Below are positions 43,736-54,880 of a DNA stretch of 64,000 nucleotides, one piece after another. This stretch comes from Psococerastis gibbosa. Lineage: Eukaryota; Arthropoda; Insecta; Psocodea; Psocidae. The notes below the pieces were generated by a model, which had not been told where the DNA came from, did no database searches, and saw only the letters and a list, made by a program, of their open reading frames with translations. The translations under genes were made by a program, and so were the position numbers. Position 1 is the first letter of the stretch. Every line of letters begins with the position of its first letter. Location: assembly GCA_963971405.1 (NCBI GenBank), contig OZ020484.1, forward strand, positions 34,060,770-34,124,769. The letters are read 5' to 3'.

Positions 43736-46096
43736 TTGAGTCTTAATTTTGCAATCAAAGTGTAGACCGGTATTGATCCGTCCCAGGTATAATTCTGTGT
43801 AGAAAGCCATTCAGCGTCTCTGCTGGTTTACTCCAAGCCACACCACAACCAATGTCGCAGCTAGGTGGGCATGGGGGGAGGGCTGGGGGTAATTGCAACT
43901 CCACCATAGCTTCTGAGCTCTTTTGTTTCGGTGGCTTTTAAATGGCGGACAGGAAGAACTTGTGGGTGACATGGTTTTTCAAGTGCCCTTCACCCCAACA
44001 ATACAAAAGAAAACCCCTCCTGACTCCACAGCCAAAATAAAAAGGTTATATTATTTTTAATGCTGCGTTGTGACGTTAATCAACATGAAAAGAATATGTA
44101 GGCCTATATACATATGGTATATATCTATATTGTATATCTTATTTTGTTAGCTTTTGAGAACGGAAAAATGCTGCCTACTCGGCTTGAGCATTGTAGAATC
44201 CCTTTCGGCTCTGGCCGAGATTCCGAGACCCTGCTTTTCCTCTACGCTACCAACGCTATGTGTAATAAAAAATAAAAAAATGCTTCATTATTTTCCCGGC
44301 CACAACATCAACACACAAACCTTCCAAACAATGACGACTATGAACTTTTACTTATTAAATTATTTTTACTTCTCATCTTGAAATCGTTAATTTGTCGTAA
44401 GAAGTGTAGATTACCATTATCTTAGATAATAATAAGGGCTTTCAGTCAGATTTTAATTCATTCCTCTGCGAGCAATATTGACTGAGATATGAATTATATA
44501 AGGTTTCAATCGGCCGCCATCTTATAACTAAAAGTGGATCTAGCTGGTTAACGAACTCGATCAAGGCATTTGTATGATCAATTTTGTGCCAAGTTTCATC
44601 AAAATCGAATAATATTTACGGAAGTTAGAGTGTTTCCTAAAATCGATATATAGTACATACATATATGTATGTATACATACAGTATATATATATAACATTT
44701 TGAACGGAGGGTGGTTTTAGACTCAGGGGGTCATGAAATGAAAAGTTGTGAATTTTTTTTCCGAAAGTCGAACATTGGTCGCCATCTCAATAGGTAGATG
44801 AATCTCCCTAAAAGGAACCGGTACAAGCTTTCCTTATCAATTAGTATGCGTACCGTACCGAGGCTAGGGATAATACGAGTATGAGTAGTTCTTTTCCAAA
44901 TAACAGCTGCCCTAGGGTTTCTTCAACTTTCCTTAACCCAAAGCACTGAATTTATCAACAGGTTGATCACATAGTCGGCAGTTTTTCCTTTTCCAAAATG
45001 GCTCAAATGATCTCCTTTAATCTTTCCTCTGTTACAAACCTCAAGGTATACCTACCAGACAGCACGTGCAATGTACAGAATGATGTACAATTTAAATCCG
45101 CACTCCCTTTATTCCTGGGAGTCGACACTATAGCAATGTCACACTTTCAGCCTTTACAGTGATATGAAACCCTTGGCGCATAGGTCACAAGCGTGGCCTC
45201 GCGCCATAAAAAATAAAATAAAAAATATCTCAAGGTTTTTTGTAATAACTGGGAAAACTATATAAAAACATTCAGTTTTGGCACCTTTCGTGGTTTCCCG
45301 CGATATACGTATAACAGCTGAATTATTATATAAGAATACCTAATTGCCTGTCAAGTCAAGTCGAGTCAAGAACTGCAATATTTATGAGTGAAAATTTTAC
45401 CGTCTGCGATGGCGGGAAATTAATTTTTTCTACCTCAATAATCCAGGGCTGAAAACCGCCCGTTGCGATGTTTCAAGGAAAATATTTTAACATACCACAA
45501 AAAGGAAATGGAAAAAGAACAGAAATTTTACCAGAAGACGTAAACAGCTACCTGAAACACCTTTGGAGCCCCACAAAAATACGATGCACGGAAAATACAT
45601 AGAAAACTGTTATATAAATAAAAAGTGTTCCGGTATTTTGTCTTTCCTTTTCTATAACAAGCAGGTCCCCACGAGACACGTGCTACATCTCCTTCGTAGG
45701 CTGTATGTGTATATGTTCATCTGTCAGGGGTGACTTTATTAACTTTTTTGGGGGGAGGAGGGTGATTTATACACTAACATGCTATTCCCATGGTGTAGTG
45801 TAGCAGCCTCCATGATGTCTATTATGCATTATTTATATTTATTATTTATCAATAATGTAGTTAGGTAGATGGAAAACCACTGAGTCAAGTTCAGAAGATT
45901 TCTGAGTCTGGCGTGAAGCCGACCTCACACCAGTACACAGTTTCCCCACGACCCAATCCGAACACGTGGCAACGTAAAAAATCTTTGGAAGTTCGGAAAC
46001 TGACTGTTTTTTTTGCATCAACCTATCACCAGCTCAATTGTTTCCATGACAAATTTCTCAGCGTCCGACGCCGGCGTGGAACGGCCGTTTTACACG
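43736..46096. other. Non-coding stretch upstream of the BEL element
   Basis: Contains (AT/TATG)n text at about 44,645-44,695 and a weak R1-like phrase CCAAGTTTCATCAAAATCGA at 44,589. TGTCAAGTCAAGTCGAGTC at 45,352 is an (AAGTC)n LINE-tail remnant. CAGGGGTGACTTTATT at 45,727 may be a hAT left end without a partner. The open frame at 45,913-46,107 has no recognised domain and is cut by the BEL insertion. Confidence 0.45.
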
Positions 46097-46101
46097 CAAC
46101 C

Positions 46102-46220
46102 TGTTGATTAACATAAGATTAATTGTGCGTTCAAAACTGAACTTCTAACTAATTGGCGCGCTAAATTTGTTTAATTGTTGTAATGTTGTATGTCTGAATT
46201 ATTCTGAGAAAAATAATGGA
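46102..46220 (+). repeat. BEL 5' LTR, truncated
   Basis: 119 bp starting TGTTGATTAACATAAG, matching 51,477-51,595 with a difference at the second base. The match stops after AATAATGGA. The remaining 65 bp of the 3' LTR (TGACGGCATTTTGAATAAAA onward) are absent, and gag-like coding follows at once. Confidence 0.9.
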
Positions 46221-49200
46221 CGTTTCAGAAGCAGAAGTGGGATAGCAATCTTGAGGGACGGCGAGGAAGAGAAGAAGGCTTCGGCAACATTGGTGAGAGG
46301 AACCAAGCTTATAGGCTTCCAAAATTAGAATTAGTAGCGTATGATGTTAACCCAAAGAATTGGCTTTTGTTTTGGGCGCAGTACAAGGCTATTTTATGCA
46401 ATGATAATTTAGGTGTCAATCAAAAATTTCATTATTTGTTAATGAGCCTTAAGGAGGGTTCCAAGGGACGCGAAATGATGATGATGTACCCGCAGGACGA
46501 AGATAATTTAAATAGGGCGGTTGAGGCGTTAAAGGAAAGGTTTGGCAGGGACGATATTTTGATAGAGGTATACACCAGAGAGCTACTAGATTTAGTATTG
46601 AAGCATGAAAATTATTCTATGTCTGAACTATACGACAAAATCAGTTCACATTTGAGGGCGCTAGCAAACCTAGGCATGACAACGAACAATTGTGCCTTTG
46701 TGTTCTACCCACTTGTAGAAAGCTGTCTGCCCATCGAGGTGCTACGAGCTTGGGAACGGCAGAGAAGAGGTAGATATGACAAAGGGAGTCACGAAAGCGT
46801 ACGTAGCGATGGCGGCATCGACACCTACAACCCCCTAGATGAACTAATGACATTTCTGGCCGAGGAGGTACGGAGCGAAGAAAGGGTGGCATTGGCGTCA
46901 AGACCGATGGGGCAAGGGTCTGGGGACCGTGACGACATGGGCGCGGTAAGTACCGTCACTTCCCTTACGACAACGGAGCGTTCTAATACAGGTAAATCAC
47001 TCAATAACTGTTTGTTTTGTGAGCCAATAGTGGTTATGCATGCCAGTCAAGATTGTATAAAGGCTCAGGGGCTCAGCCCTGTCGACAGAGATGCTAAAGT
47101 TGCTAAGAGTGGTGCGTGCTTCCGATGTTTACGCCGTGGTGGTCATCGGGCAGCGAATTGCAAAGTAAATATACGTTGTGTGATCTGTTCCAAGTCCCAT
47201 TTTCCTCTCATGTGCAAAGAGAGACCTGTACTTAGTCGTGATAGCGGTGAGCATACAGATAAATCGCTCGTTTGCTATGCGGGACAGCGGCACCCAACGT
47301 ACTTAAAGACACTACTTGTCAGGGTTATTTCAGGATCTAGATCCCTGGTCGTGAGAGCATTGCTTGACGATGGCGCGCACCGGAGCTATGTAGCGCTGCC
47401 ACTTGTTGAGATGTTGCAATTGAAGCCATCATCTCAGGAGTACGTCACTCACGGGTTGTTTGGGGGCGTTGCGGGACCGTCTCGCCAATATGGAGTATAT
47501 GATTTTGGGTTACAGGGACTTGCTAACACAGATGTTAAGAAAGTTTCTGCTCTAGGGCAGGATAAAATTTGCGACGATTTGTTAAGCCCTACTCCTTTGA
47601 GTGACCCAGAATTGTTCGTGAAATTGCGGAAGAGGGGTATTCAATTGACAGATGTGGGTAGCGGTGAATTCCCAGCACCGATTCTGCTTTTATTAGGGGC
47701 GGATATGTTGGGTGGGTTACTCACTGGGCGCTTAGAAGTTTTAGACAATGGTATAGCCGCGGTTGAGACTGTTTTGGGGTGGAGCATAATTGGCAGTTCG
47801 CAACGTAAAGCGAAGGCTATGGTGACGCTGTGTATGAGTAATTTTTCTGCGCCACAAATGTGGGAACTCGATGCTATAGGAATCTCAGAGCCTATATTGC
47901 CCTACAAGAATGAAACTGACGATGCCTTAATCCATTTTAATAATACGGTAACTAAGGATGATACTGGTAGGTTCATCGTGCAACTTCCATGGCTGGGAGG
48001 ACACCCTCCGTTTAGAGATAACTTCGACATTTCATTCACGCGTTTGAAATATATGACAGCCAAGTTAAAGAGGGATGGCCTGTATGAACAATATAACGAG
48101 ATTTTCAACCAATGGGAACAAGATGGAATAATTGAAGCTGTGGCAGATCACGATGACTATTATGACGATGCACCATCATTAAAGCACTATCTGCCGCATA
48201 GACCAATAGTGAAAATGCAAAGTGCAAGTACTAAAGTAAGGCCTGTGTTTGACGCTTCGGCGAAACAACCGGGTTGTGCGTCGCTAAATCAGTGCCTCCT
48301 AAAAGGACCCAATCTGCTACAACAAATTCCTTCACTTTTGGTGAAGTTCCGACTTAAAAAATTCGGCATCACAGCGGACATAAAGCAAGCATTCTTGCAG
48401 TTGTCGGTAGCTGCAAGAGATAGAGATGTACTGAGATTTCTGTGGTGGGACAAAATAGGGAAAATAAAGATATATCGACATTGTCGCGTTGTGTTCGGTG
48501 TCAGTTCCAGTCCGTTCTTACTTAACGCTTGTATTGACCACCATTTAAATAGTCAAATTTCAGAGAACCCACAACTTTCGTCTGTCATTGAGGAGCTGAG
48601 AAGGTCATTCTATGTCGATGACTCGGTAACTTCTTGGGAGTCAGCAGAGGACCTTAACTCGTTTGTACAGAACGCCAGTCAAATAATGGAAAATGCCAAA
48701 TTTCATCTGAGGCGTTGGACCACTAACGCTCCTTGGATGCAGAAAGAGGGCACCGGTGTTGCTATGGTGTTAGGAATGAAATGGGCTTTAGCAGAAGACA
48801 AAATATTTTGTAGTGCCATTGAGTTCAAACGCGAAAATGAAACACCAATGACTAAACGGAAATTGTTAGCTTTGGTTAACGCCATATATGACCCGATTGG
48901 AATGTTATGTCCAGCTCTATTGGTGCCGAAAATAATTTTTCAGGATGCCTGGAAGGAAAGGTTGGAATGGGATGAGTCTCTTAGTATTGATCTACAGAAA
49001 CGCTGCAAGGACTGGATGGATAGTCTGCACCTGATAGAGCATTGTCGTATTCCTAGACGGATTTCATCTGGAGAAGTTGATATTAATACCTCCACACTCC
49101 ATGTGTTTTGCGACGCTAGCCAGCGGGCTTATGGTTGTTGCATTTTCCTAAGATATGAGAAGGAAGGAGTTGTGTCTGTTCACCTTGTGGCAGCTAAGGC

Positions 49201-51220
49201 TAGAGTGGCCCCTCTGCAGGCCCAGACGATTCCAAGGATGGAGCTCCTTGCTGCATGCATTGGTGTCCGGCTGTGCGGCAGCCTAAAGAAGGCATTTAAC
49301 TTTTCGATCGAAACTACCTTTTGGGCAGATTCAATGACGGTGTTAGCGTGGATAACGAACGCATTACCATGGGGTACCTTTGTGGGCAACAGGATAATGG
49401 AGATCAGAGCTGGGAGTAAGGCTGAGCAATGGAGACACACGCCTGGGAACCTGAATCCTGCCGATGTGGCGTCAAGAGGTTGCAGGTTCGATTATCTACT
49501 TGCAGCGAACTGGTGGTACGGGCCCGATTGGCTAAAAAAATCGCTAGAGTTTTGGCCACACTCTGAAATTCAGAACACTCCAGATGCTCTCAACGAGTTG
49601 AGGCAGCACTCAGAGGTGTCACATTTGTGCATGATAACTACAGAATCATCGTTTTCTAATGAATTGATTCGTTATTTCAGCAACTACAATAAATTAATTA
49701 GGATGGTTGCCTGGATGTTACGATTTGGTTGTAACGCTAATAGGGGATCCAATCTTACGAACAAAGTAACTGGACCGTTGAGCCTATCGGAGTTGGATAG
49801 AGCTGAAATCAAAATTTTTAGCATCATTCAGAGAGAATCCGATTGTGTCGTTCAAGGAATAATGACACATTCGCATGATGGGCTAATCAGAGTATCGTCG
49901 AGAGTGGTGAGTCAAGGCCCTGAAACTTCTCTCATAGTTTTGCCAAATGATCATGAGATAGTGCGGTTGCTTATTGTGTATACACACAGCATTCTTTTGC
50001 ATGCAGGCACTGGAACTACGCTAGCCAAGTTGAAAGAAAAATTTTGGATTAAGAAAGGAAGGCGAACAGTGGCACAGATTTTGTCGAAGTGTGTGGTGTG
50101 TCTGAAAATGTTAGCTAAAGGATGTCAAACAGTTGAGTCCAAACTTCCCATGGAGCGGACGGCGACGAATTCTTGCGCATTCCAAATTACGGGTGTCGAT
50201 TTATTTGGGCCCTTGTTTTTGAGGGGAGGTGGAAAGGTGTGGGGGGTTCTGTTTACGTGTGCAGTATTCAGAGCTATTAGACTTGAGTTAGTTGATTCGC
50301 TATCAACCGAATGTTTTGTTCGGGCATTACGACGTTTTTTGGCCAGACACAGTCACGTTGAGATTTTATATTCGGATAACGGAACTAATTTTAAAGGTCT
50401 CTCTAATCAATTACGCGAAATTAATTGGAATGATGTTGGAGATTTTGCTACGTCTCGGCGTCTGAAAATGGTTCAGAATCCTCCGGGAGCACCATGGTGG
50501 GGTGGATTTTTTGAACGTATGGTTGGGATAGTGAAGTTATGTCTGAAAAAACAGCTAGGTAACGCTTACCTTTCATTTGACGAGCTTCGAACGTTATTTT
50601 GCGAGTGCGAGCAAGTCGTTAATGCTAGACCTCTTACGTACATATCTAATGATTCTCGCGACTTGAGGGCTCTGACTCCAGCTCATTTTCTAGAGGAAAC
50701 CCCGGGGGAGGGAATTCCTGAACTCGATGTGCTAGATGCTGCTAGTTTAATTAGTCGTGTGCGCTATGTTCAGGGCATAAGACAGCAAATGAGAGACCGA
50801 TTTACTAGAGAATATTTAAGTGAACTCGTACATAGGAGGAAGGGGAAGGAAACGACGTTGAAAGTGGGTGACATAGTAATAGTCGAAAATGACAATAAGA
50901 AAAGAGTGCTTTGGCCTCTCGCTATTGTTATTGAGATCATGCGTGGACGAGATGGTACTGTCAGAGTAGCCCGGGTGAGGACGGCTCAAGGCGAATTAGT
51001 GCGACCAGTTCAACGCCTGTATCCGCTTGAGATTTCATTTGGTGAACTGCCAATGACTACAGGAGACGAGGTAAGAGCTGCAAATGCGAAAGAGCAACCG
51101 ATAGGTTTTGAGACCTCATCAGATGATAAGGAACAAGGTGAGTGTGCACATACTGCGGCGGAGTCCAAAACTACCAGAGCAGGTAGACTGGTTAAGGCAC
51201 CTTCCCGATTGAACTGGTAA
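46217..51220 (+). CDS. BEL/Pao gag-pol polyprotein, 5'-truncated
   Basis: One frame with no stop from 46,217 to TAA at 51,218-51,220. No ATG opens it: homology starts at LPKLELVAYDVNPKNW (about 46,319), so the true start was lost. Numbered from codon 46,367: Gag DUF1759-like region (1-175); zinc knuckles CFRCLRRGGHRAANC (about 251) and CVICSKSHFPLMC (about 271); A17-type aspartic protease LLDDGAHRSYV (about 331); reverse transcriptase with TADIKQAF (about 667) and YVDD (about 748); RNase H with FCDASQRAYG (about 914), RMELLAA and NPADVASRG; integrase HHCC zinc region (HAGTGT...CVVC, about 1211), then D (GVDLFGPL), D (YSDNGTNF), E (GGFFERMV) with 45 residues between the last two; DUF5641-like tail (WPLAIVIEI). 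Protein machinery looks complete after Gag. Confidence 0.95.
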   Translation, partial: WTFQKQKWDSNLEGRRGREEGFGNIGERNQAYRLPKLELVAYDVNPKNWLLFWAQYKAILCNDNLGVNQKFHYLLMSLKEGSKGREMMMMYPQDEDNLNRAVEALKERFGRDDILIEVYTRELLDLVLKHENYSMSELYDKISSHLRALANLGMTTNNCAFVFYPLVESCLPIEVLRAWERQRRGRYDKGSHESVRSDGGIDTYNPLDELMTFLAEEVRSEERVALASRPMGQGSGDRDDMGAVSTVTSLTTTERSNTGKSLNNCLFCEPIVVMHASQDCIKAQGLSPVDRDAKVAKSGACFRCLRRGGHRAANCKVNIRCVICSKSHFPLMCKERPVLSRDSGEHTDKSLVCYAGQRHPTYLKTLLVRVISGSRSLVVRALLDDGAHRSYVALPLVEMLQLKPSSQEYVTHGLFGGVAGPSRQYGVYDFGLQGLANTDVKKVSALGQDKICDDLLSPTPLSDPELFVKLRKRGIQLTDVGSGEFPAPILLLLGADMLGGLLTGRLEVLDNGIAAVETVLGWSIIGSSQRKAKAMVTLCMSNFSAPQMWELDAIGISEPILPYKNETDDALIHFNNTVTKDDTGRFIVQLPWLGGHPPFRDNFDISFTRLKYMTAKLKRDGLYEQYNEIFNQWEQDGIIEAVADHDDYYDDAPSLKHYLPHRPIVKMQSASTKVRPVFDASAKQPGCASLNQCLLKGPNLLQQIPSLLVKFRLKKFGITADIKQAFLQLSVAARDRDVLRFLWWDKIGKIKIYRHCRVVFGVSSSPFLLNACIDHHLNSQISENPQLSSVIEELRRSFYVDDSVTSWESAEDLNSFVQNASQIMENAKFHLRRWTTNAPWMQKEGTGVAMVLGMKWALAEDKIFCSAIEFKRENETPMTKRKLLALVNAIYDPIGMLCPALLVPKIIFQDAWKERLEWDESLSIDLQKRCKDWMDSLHLIEHCRIPRRISSGEVDINTSTLHVFCDASQRAYGCCIFLRYEKEGVVSVHLVAAKARVAPLQAQTIPRMELLAACIGVRLCGSLKKAFNFSIETTFWADSMTVLAWITNALPWGTFVGNRIMEIRAGSKAEQWRHTPGNLNPADVASRGCRFDYLLAANWWYGPDWLKKSLEFWPHSEIQNTPDALNELRQHSEVSHLCMITTESSFSNELIRYFSNYNKLIRMVAWMLRFGCNANRGSNLTNKVTGPLSLSELDRAEIKIFSIIQRESDCVVQGIMTHSHDGLIRVSSRVVSQGPETSLIVLPNDHEIVRLLIVYTHSILLHAGTGTTLAKLKEKFWIKKGRRTVAQILSKCVVCLKMLAKGCQTVESKLPMERTATNSCAFQITGVDLFGPLFLRGGGKVWGVLFTCAVFRAIRLELVDSLSTECFVRALRRFLARHSHVEILYSDNGTNFKGLSNQLREINWNDVGDFATSRRLKMVQNPPGAPWWGGFFERMVGIVKLCLKKQLGNAYLSFDELRTLFCECEQVVNARPLTYISNDSRDLRALTPAHFLEETPGEGIPELDVLDAASLISRVRYVQGIRQQMRDRFTREYLSELVHRRKGKETTLKVGDIVIVENDNKKRVLWPLAIVIEIMRGRDGTVRVARVRTAQGELVRPVQRLYPLEISFGELPMTTGDEVRAANAKEQPIGFETSSDDKEQGECAHTAAESKTTRAGRLVKAPSRLNW

Positions 51221-51426
51221 TCGATAGGAGGGATAATAGTGAAGCATTTCTTTTTTAAGCTCAATGGTTCGTTACTGTAGTTTATTATTTGGGGTTATTA
51301 ATACATCTTTTAGTTCATTGTAGGTTATTCTGGGAATTGCTTTCATGCAATACAATAGGTTTCTCGTTTTCTTTTCTTTGGAACTCTTGTTGGGCTCATT
51401 CTTCTTTTTTTTTTGAGGGGGAAGAA

Positions 51427-51660
51427 TGTTGATTTAAGTTTGTTTGTTGGGTACGTTCTTTCTTCAGGGGGAAGAATTTTGATTAACATAAGATTAATTG
51501 TGCGTTCAAAACTGAACTTCTAACTAATTGGCGCGCTAAATTTGTTTAATTGTTGTAATGTTGTATGTCTGAATTATTCTGAGAAAAATAATGGAAATGA
51601 CGGCATTTTGAATAAAATAAAGGAAATATTAGAAATTGGAATTGTTTAATGTTTTCAACA
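51427..51660 (+). repeat. BEL 3' LTR (longer or shorter boundary possible)
   Basis: The end ...TTTTCAACA, followed by CAACC, is firm. The start is either 51,477 (aligned with the 5' LTR, 184 bp) or 51,427, where TGTTGATT directly follows a polypurine tract GGGGGAAGAA. The phrase GGGGGAAGAA(TG/TT)TTGATT occurs twice, at 51,417 and 51,467. A deletion between the two TTGATT copies would turn the longer form into the 5' LTR start. Confidence 0.85.
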
Positions 51661-51824
51661 CAACCTATAGTACCTACAGCAGAAGGAATTGCAGTAAGAA
51701 CATTCCCAACTGTAACCGAGTTTAACTTTTCATGACTTTTACTTAGTTTCTCTGAGTGCTGATTTTGAAAGTCTTATGATGGAATTACTCTTTGTACATG
51801 CACTCCTTCGCGAATTCCATTCCA

Positions 51825-51978
51825 GCGGGCCTACTATGGTGATTCTTTTTCATCTTAACCTGGAACTAAAAATGTAAACAAGATAATTTTACAGTGAAAA
51901 GTGCTATTCAAAATTGTTTTGTTTACATTTTAAACCCAGGAAGAAGTTAATACTAAGCGGTATAGTAGGCCCGCAGCT
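51825..51978. mobile_element. Palindromic MITE family P, copy 5
   Basis: Ends AGCGGGCCTACTATGGTGATT and TATAGTAGGCCCGC. Arms carry TTAACCTGGAACTAAAAATG and CATTTTAAACCCAGGAAG. It lies about 160 bp beyond the BEL element. Confidence 0.75.
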
Positions 51979-53560
51979 CGAATGCATACCTCTACGAACT
52001 AATTTGCGTTGCTATGGAAACATTGATGCATAATATAACTTTACTTCAATAAATTAAAATACTTTTTGTTCCACACTGGAACACTGGTGAACACTAGTGA
52101 AGACTCATAAATTGTAATAAATAAAAAGGTAAGCAAACGAAATTGTTTGGACTGTCTTTGATAAGTTATAAAAGAATTTTTGCAATTTTACAAAGATAAA
52201 ATCAGACACCCAAATTTTTGTATAAAATTTATTTCCATATTAAAAATTGATCGTAAAGATATAAAAAATGACACATCCCGTATAATAAAGGCTCCTCTAC
52301 ATTTTGATGTACTGAGTACACTCGTGAGGGGGGGGGGGGTGTAGGCTGCAGGCCCCGCGGCTCGAGTATTTTATTTTGTCTAAGGGGCCAACAATGTTTT
52401 CTTGCAAACCCCTATTGTAATGGATGTGATATTTATATAGCTCAACGATCGATATTTATTGAGAAATATGAGTCTTTGGGTTTTATGGATGTATGTATCT
52501 ATATGTATGTATGGCCCTGATTATCACACACCCTAATATTTATTGGATCGAATATTGAAGAATTTATGATTGTGCAATAGGTTGATACTGATAGTGTTGA
52601 TACTAGTGAAGATTACATTTTTACGGACGGAGATGCATCATATTATAACAACTACAAACGGGGGGCCCAAGGGCACCCCCTCCCCCTGTGGAAAATATGA
52701 GAAATGTCCCGAAATATGGGGGTCTACACATTTTGACAGCAGTCAAGTTTCGATATTACAGACCAGGACATGTTGAAATGACTCCGACTCCGAACAGGGG
52801 TCCGTGGGTGCATATCCTATATACGAGAACATACTGTATGCCCATATAATATGTTTTAATATACCTAGGTGTGAAGAAAAACCCGATTTTTTTATATTAT
52901 TTTACTTTTAGATTATTTATTTTAAAACATCAAAAATGAGGACTCAATGGAAATTTTTTGAATAAATAGGCGCGAAACAGTCCTTTTTTTATGCACAACG
53001 CCAGGCCAAGCGTGACGTCCAACAAAATGCGAGCCCTGAAGTCGGTCCCCTACATTCGCTGATTGTATCTATTATAAGTAAAAAACATTTCCGGGGGAGG
53101 GGGTGGTCACTGAGTCTACTGAAAACAAACTTCCGAATAGTACATGTTCCAATAGGTCTGCTTTTATGCACCGGACCTGTTTTATCTTGATCAATATGCC
53201 CATTTAGATCTGCCCCTAAGAATATTTCTTTGTCCATGCACGGAGCCTATGGTTTTGGAAAACAGGAGTCATAATTAAAAAGGACTAAATAGCGTCGGAA
53301 ATCACTTACGTACGGATCGCGAGAAAGAGCGAGATACGTTCGACCGGGCAGTCAGCACAAAACTGAGCTCCATGCGCTTCCTGCTGACAGTCATGCGTTT
53401 GCCAGTGACCTATACATGGACAACGAGGCCCTTGCCGCTGGAGAAAAGAGAGGAAAGATTTATTGCGGTGACCAGCAGAAGCATCCTTCAAGGTGAAAAT
53501 GCCCATATGTTAGCAACTTGTTGTTTTAACTCAAACCGTCATGTGTTATTGGATAAGTTT
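51979..53560. other. Non-coding; GGGGGCCC-type repeat pieces
   Basis: Poly-G at 52,328-52,341. At about 52,660-52,770 GGGGGGCCCAAGGGCACCCC, GAAATATGGGGGTCTACACATT and GACAGCAGTCAAG resemble the block duplicated at 60.5/61.0 kb. No gene supported; open frames at 53.0-53.6 kb have no domains. Confidence 0.45.
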
Positions 53561-53730
53561 GTGAAAGAAAAAAAAGGAATTTTTTTTAAGATTGTGGAAA
53601 TTTTGGGCCTCATACTGACTGGTACTAAACAGCCTGCCCGGAAATCGACTGACAGGAGCTCACCCCGAAAATAACAGGCTTCCATCAAGGTGGCGCGGAA
53701 GAGTGCAACAACATAGCTAGGTATGCAAAT
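53561..53730 (+). repeat. Repeat V, copy 1
   Basis: GGAAATTTTGGGCCTCATAC, CGGAAATCGACTGACAGGA and CAAGGTGGCGCGGAAGAGTG match 63,841-64,000 in the same order and orientation. Function and class unknown. Confidence 0.8.
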
Positions 53731-54880
53731 TTGTCGTTATATCCAAAGTAAGTCGATTGAGCCATTTTAAGTGCACTCGTATTGTTGACGTACAAAGTTA
53801 GAGGAACAACATTCCCTGTCAATTCAGCAATCAAATTTCTAACATACAGTGCGGCCTCCTTGGCATATTCAGCGGCTGCAACGAACTCAGTCTTCGCAAG
53901 CGAGAGTACTATATAACGGGTTGCTTTTTATAGAACACCAGAATACAGGTTCTTCACAAAAAATTATAGTCATCTGCATAACTCTCATCACAATAGGCAG
54001 TTATTTGATCAAATTGCTACCTTCAAAATTAAATTTGATTCCATTTTAAGATTAACCTTTTAAGTAGGTATCGCTTGGTCCTTTTATTATCAGAATCGTT
54101 AACCTTACACAAAAAATTAAGCTACTTTCATGTCAATTCTGGTTTTGCTACTACAATACAAGAGACTTCCCACAATTTTGCTATAGGGAAACTTTGACTC
54201 CACAATATCCTTATCATCGTCATTCTGCACAATAAGTTGATAGGTAAATAAATAAATAATAAATAAATAAGGACTTTTTATTGTTTCTATTACTAAGCCA
54301 ACCTAGCGGAGTTAGGGCTAAAAGCCCTCTCTTACACTCAACAAGGAAAGCCCGGGACCGCCTGCTTTACATGCCCTCCGAAGCATGGCCAGAAAATGTA
54401 GCCAGTGTGGGACTCGAACCAACAACCTTTCGGATGGAAGTCAGAGTCCGTACCACTACGCTACATGTCCTGACAAGGTATCGGTGTACAGTCGTCCATT
54501 GAATTTTTAGGTAGCCGAGATCGTTGACACTTTGTTTCTGGTAGGTACAATATTATAGCTGTTTTTTCCTCTCGCAGTACCAATGTCTTACATTGTCATA
54601 CCTAACTTAGTGATTTCAAAATGATTTTCCAACAAAGCAAGATAATTTTTAACAGTCTCTTCATTTCTACCTAACAACAGACCATAATCAGCAACGTGGA
54701 TTGCAGTGTAAAAAGAATAATCATTATTAGCAAAGATGCGTGGGTCTGTTTTTTAAGACCATTAAGTTTCAGCACATCTGTTAATTAGCCTATTTAATCA
54801 TCTGTTCTTTCCAATAAATTCATAGGGGCCTCTTTTAAACCATACATTTAGCTGACAAATTTCATCTGCATTTGGAAACT
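53720..54880 (-). pseudogene. Copia-like retrotransposon pol relic
   Basis: Minus-strand text, in order: MYGLKEAP (Copia reverse-transcriptase helix, about 54,840); DPRIFANNDYSFYTAIHVAD (about 54,740, where the catalytic YVDD has become HVAD); LLLGRNEETVKNYLALLENHFE; then FPYSKIVGSLLYCSSKTR (about 54,195); AYCDESYADD (about 53,990) and FVAAAEYAKEAALYVRNLIA with LYVNNTSALKMAQ (about 53,880-53,770), the RNase H end. Stops and frame changes interrupt it and a family B SINE splits it at 54,245-54,478. No LTRs found. Loss of the first catalytic Asp of YVDD also marks it as dead. Confidence 0.85.
54245..54478 (-). mobile_element. SINE family B inserted in the Copia relic
   Basis: AATAAATAAATAAGG tail, ACTAAGCCAACCTAGCGGAG, CCCTCCGAAGCATGGCC, perfect B-box complement GGACTCGAACC and head GTACCACTACGCTACATGTCC. 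Nearly identical to the 17.9-kb copy, so among the younger members. Confidence 0.9.

Larger units (their letters stand above)
46102..51660 (+). mobile_element. BEL/Pao LTR retrotransposon
   Basis: LTR-related sequence at both ends, a gag-pol frame between them and a 5-bp duplication CAACC (46,097-46,101 and 51,661-51,665), the length typical of BEL/Pao. A polypurine stretch GGGGGAAGAA lies before the 3' LTR. There is no envelope-like frame after pol. The 5' LTR lacks its last 65 bp, and no tRNA primer site is visible between it and gag, so this copy lost its leader and cannot start its own replication. The intact frame points to a recent loss or to selection having ended only recently. Confidence 0.95.

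Noticed and set aside
46641-51264. Minus-strand open frames inside the BEL element
   Set aside because: They are shadows of the long plus-strand gag-pol frame and carry no domains.
54390-54470. tRNA-like sequence with A and B boxes as a functional tRNA gene
   Set aside because: It continues into a shared SINE body and tail and is repeated across the window, so it is the head of a family B SINE.
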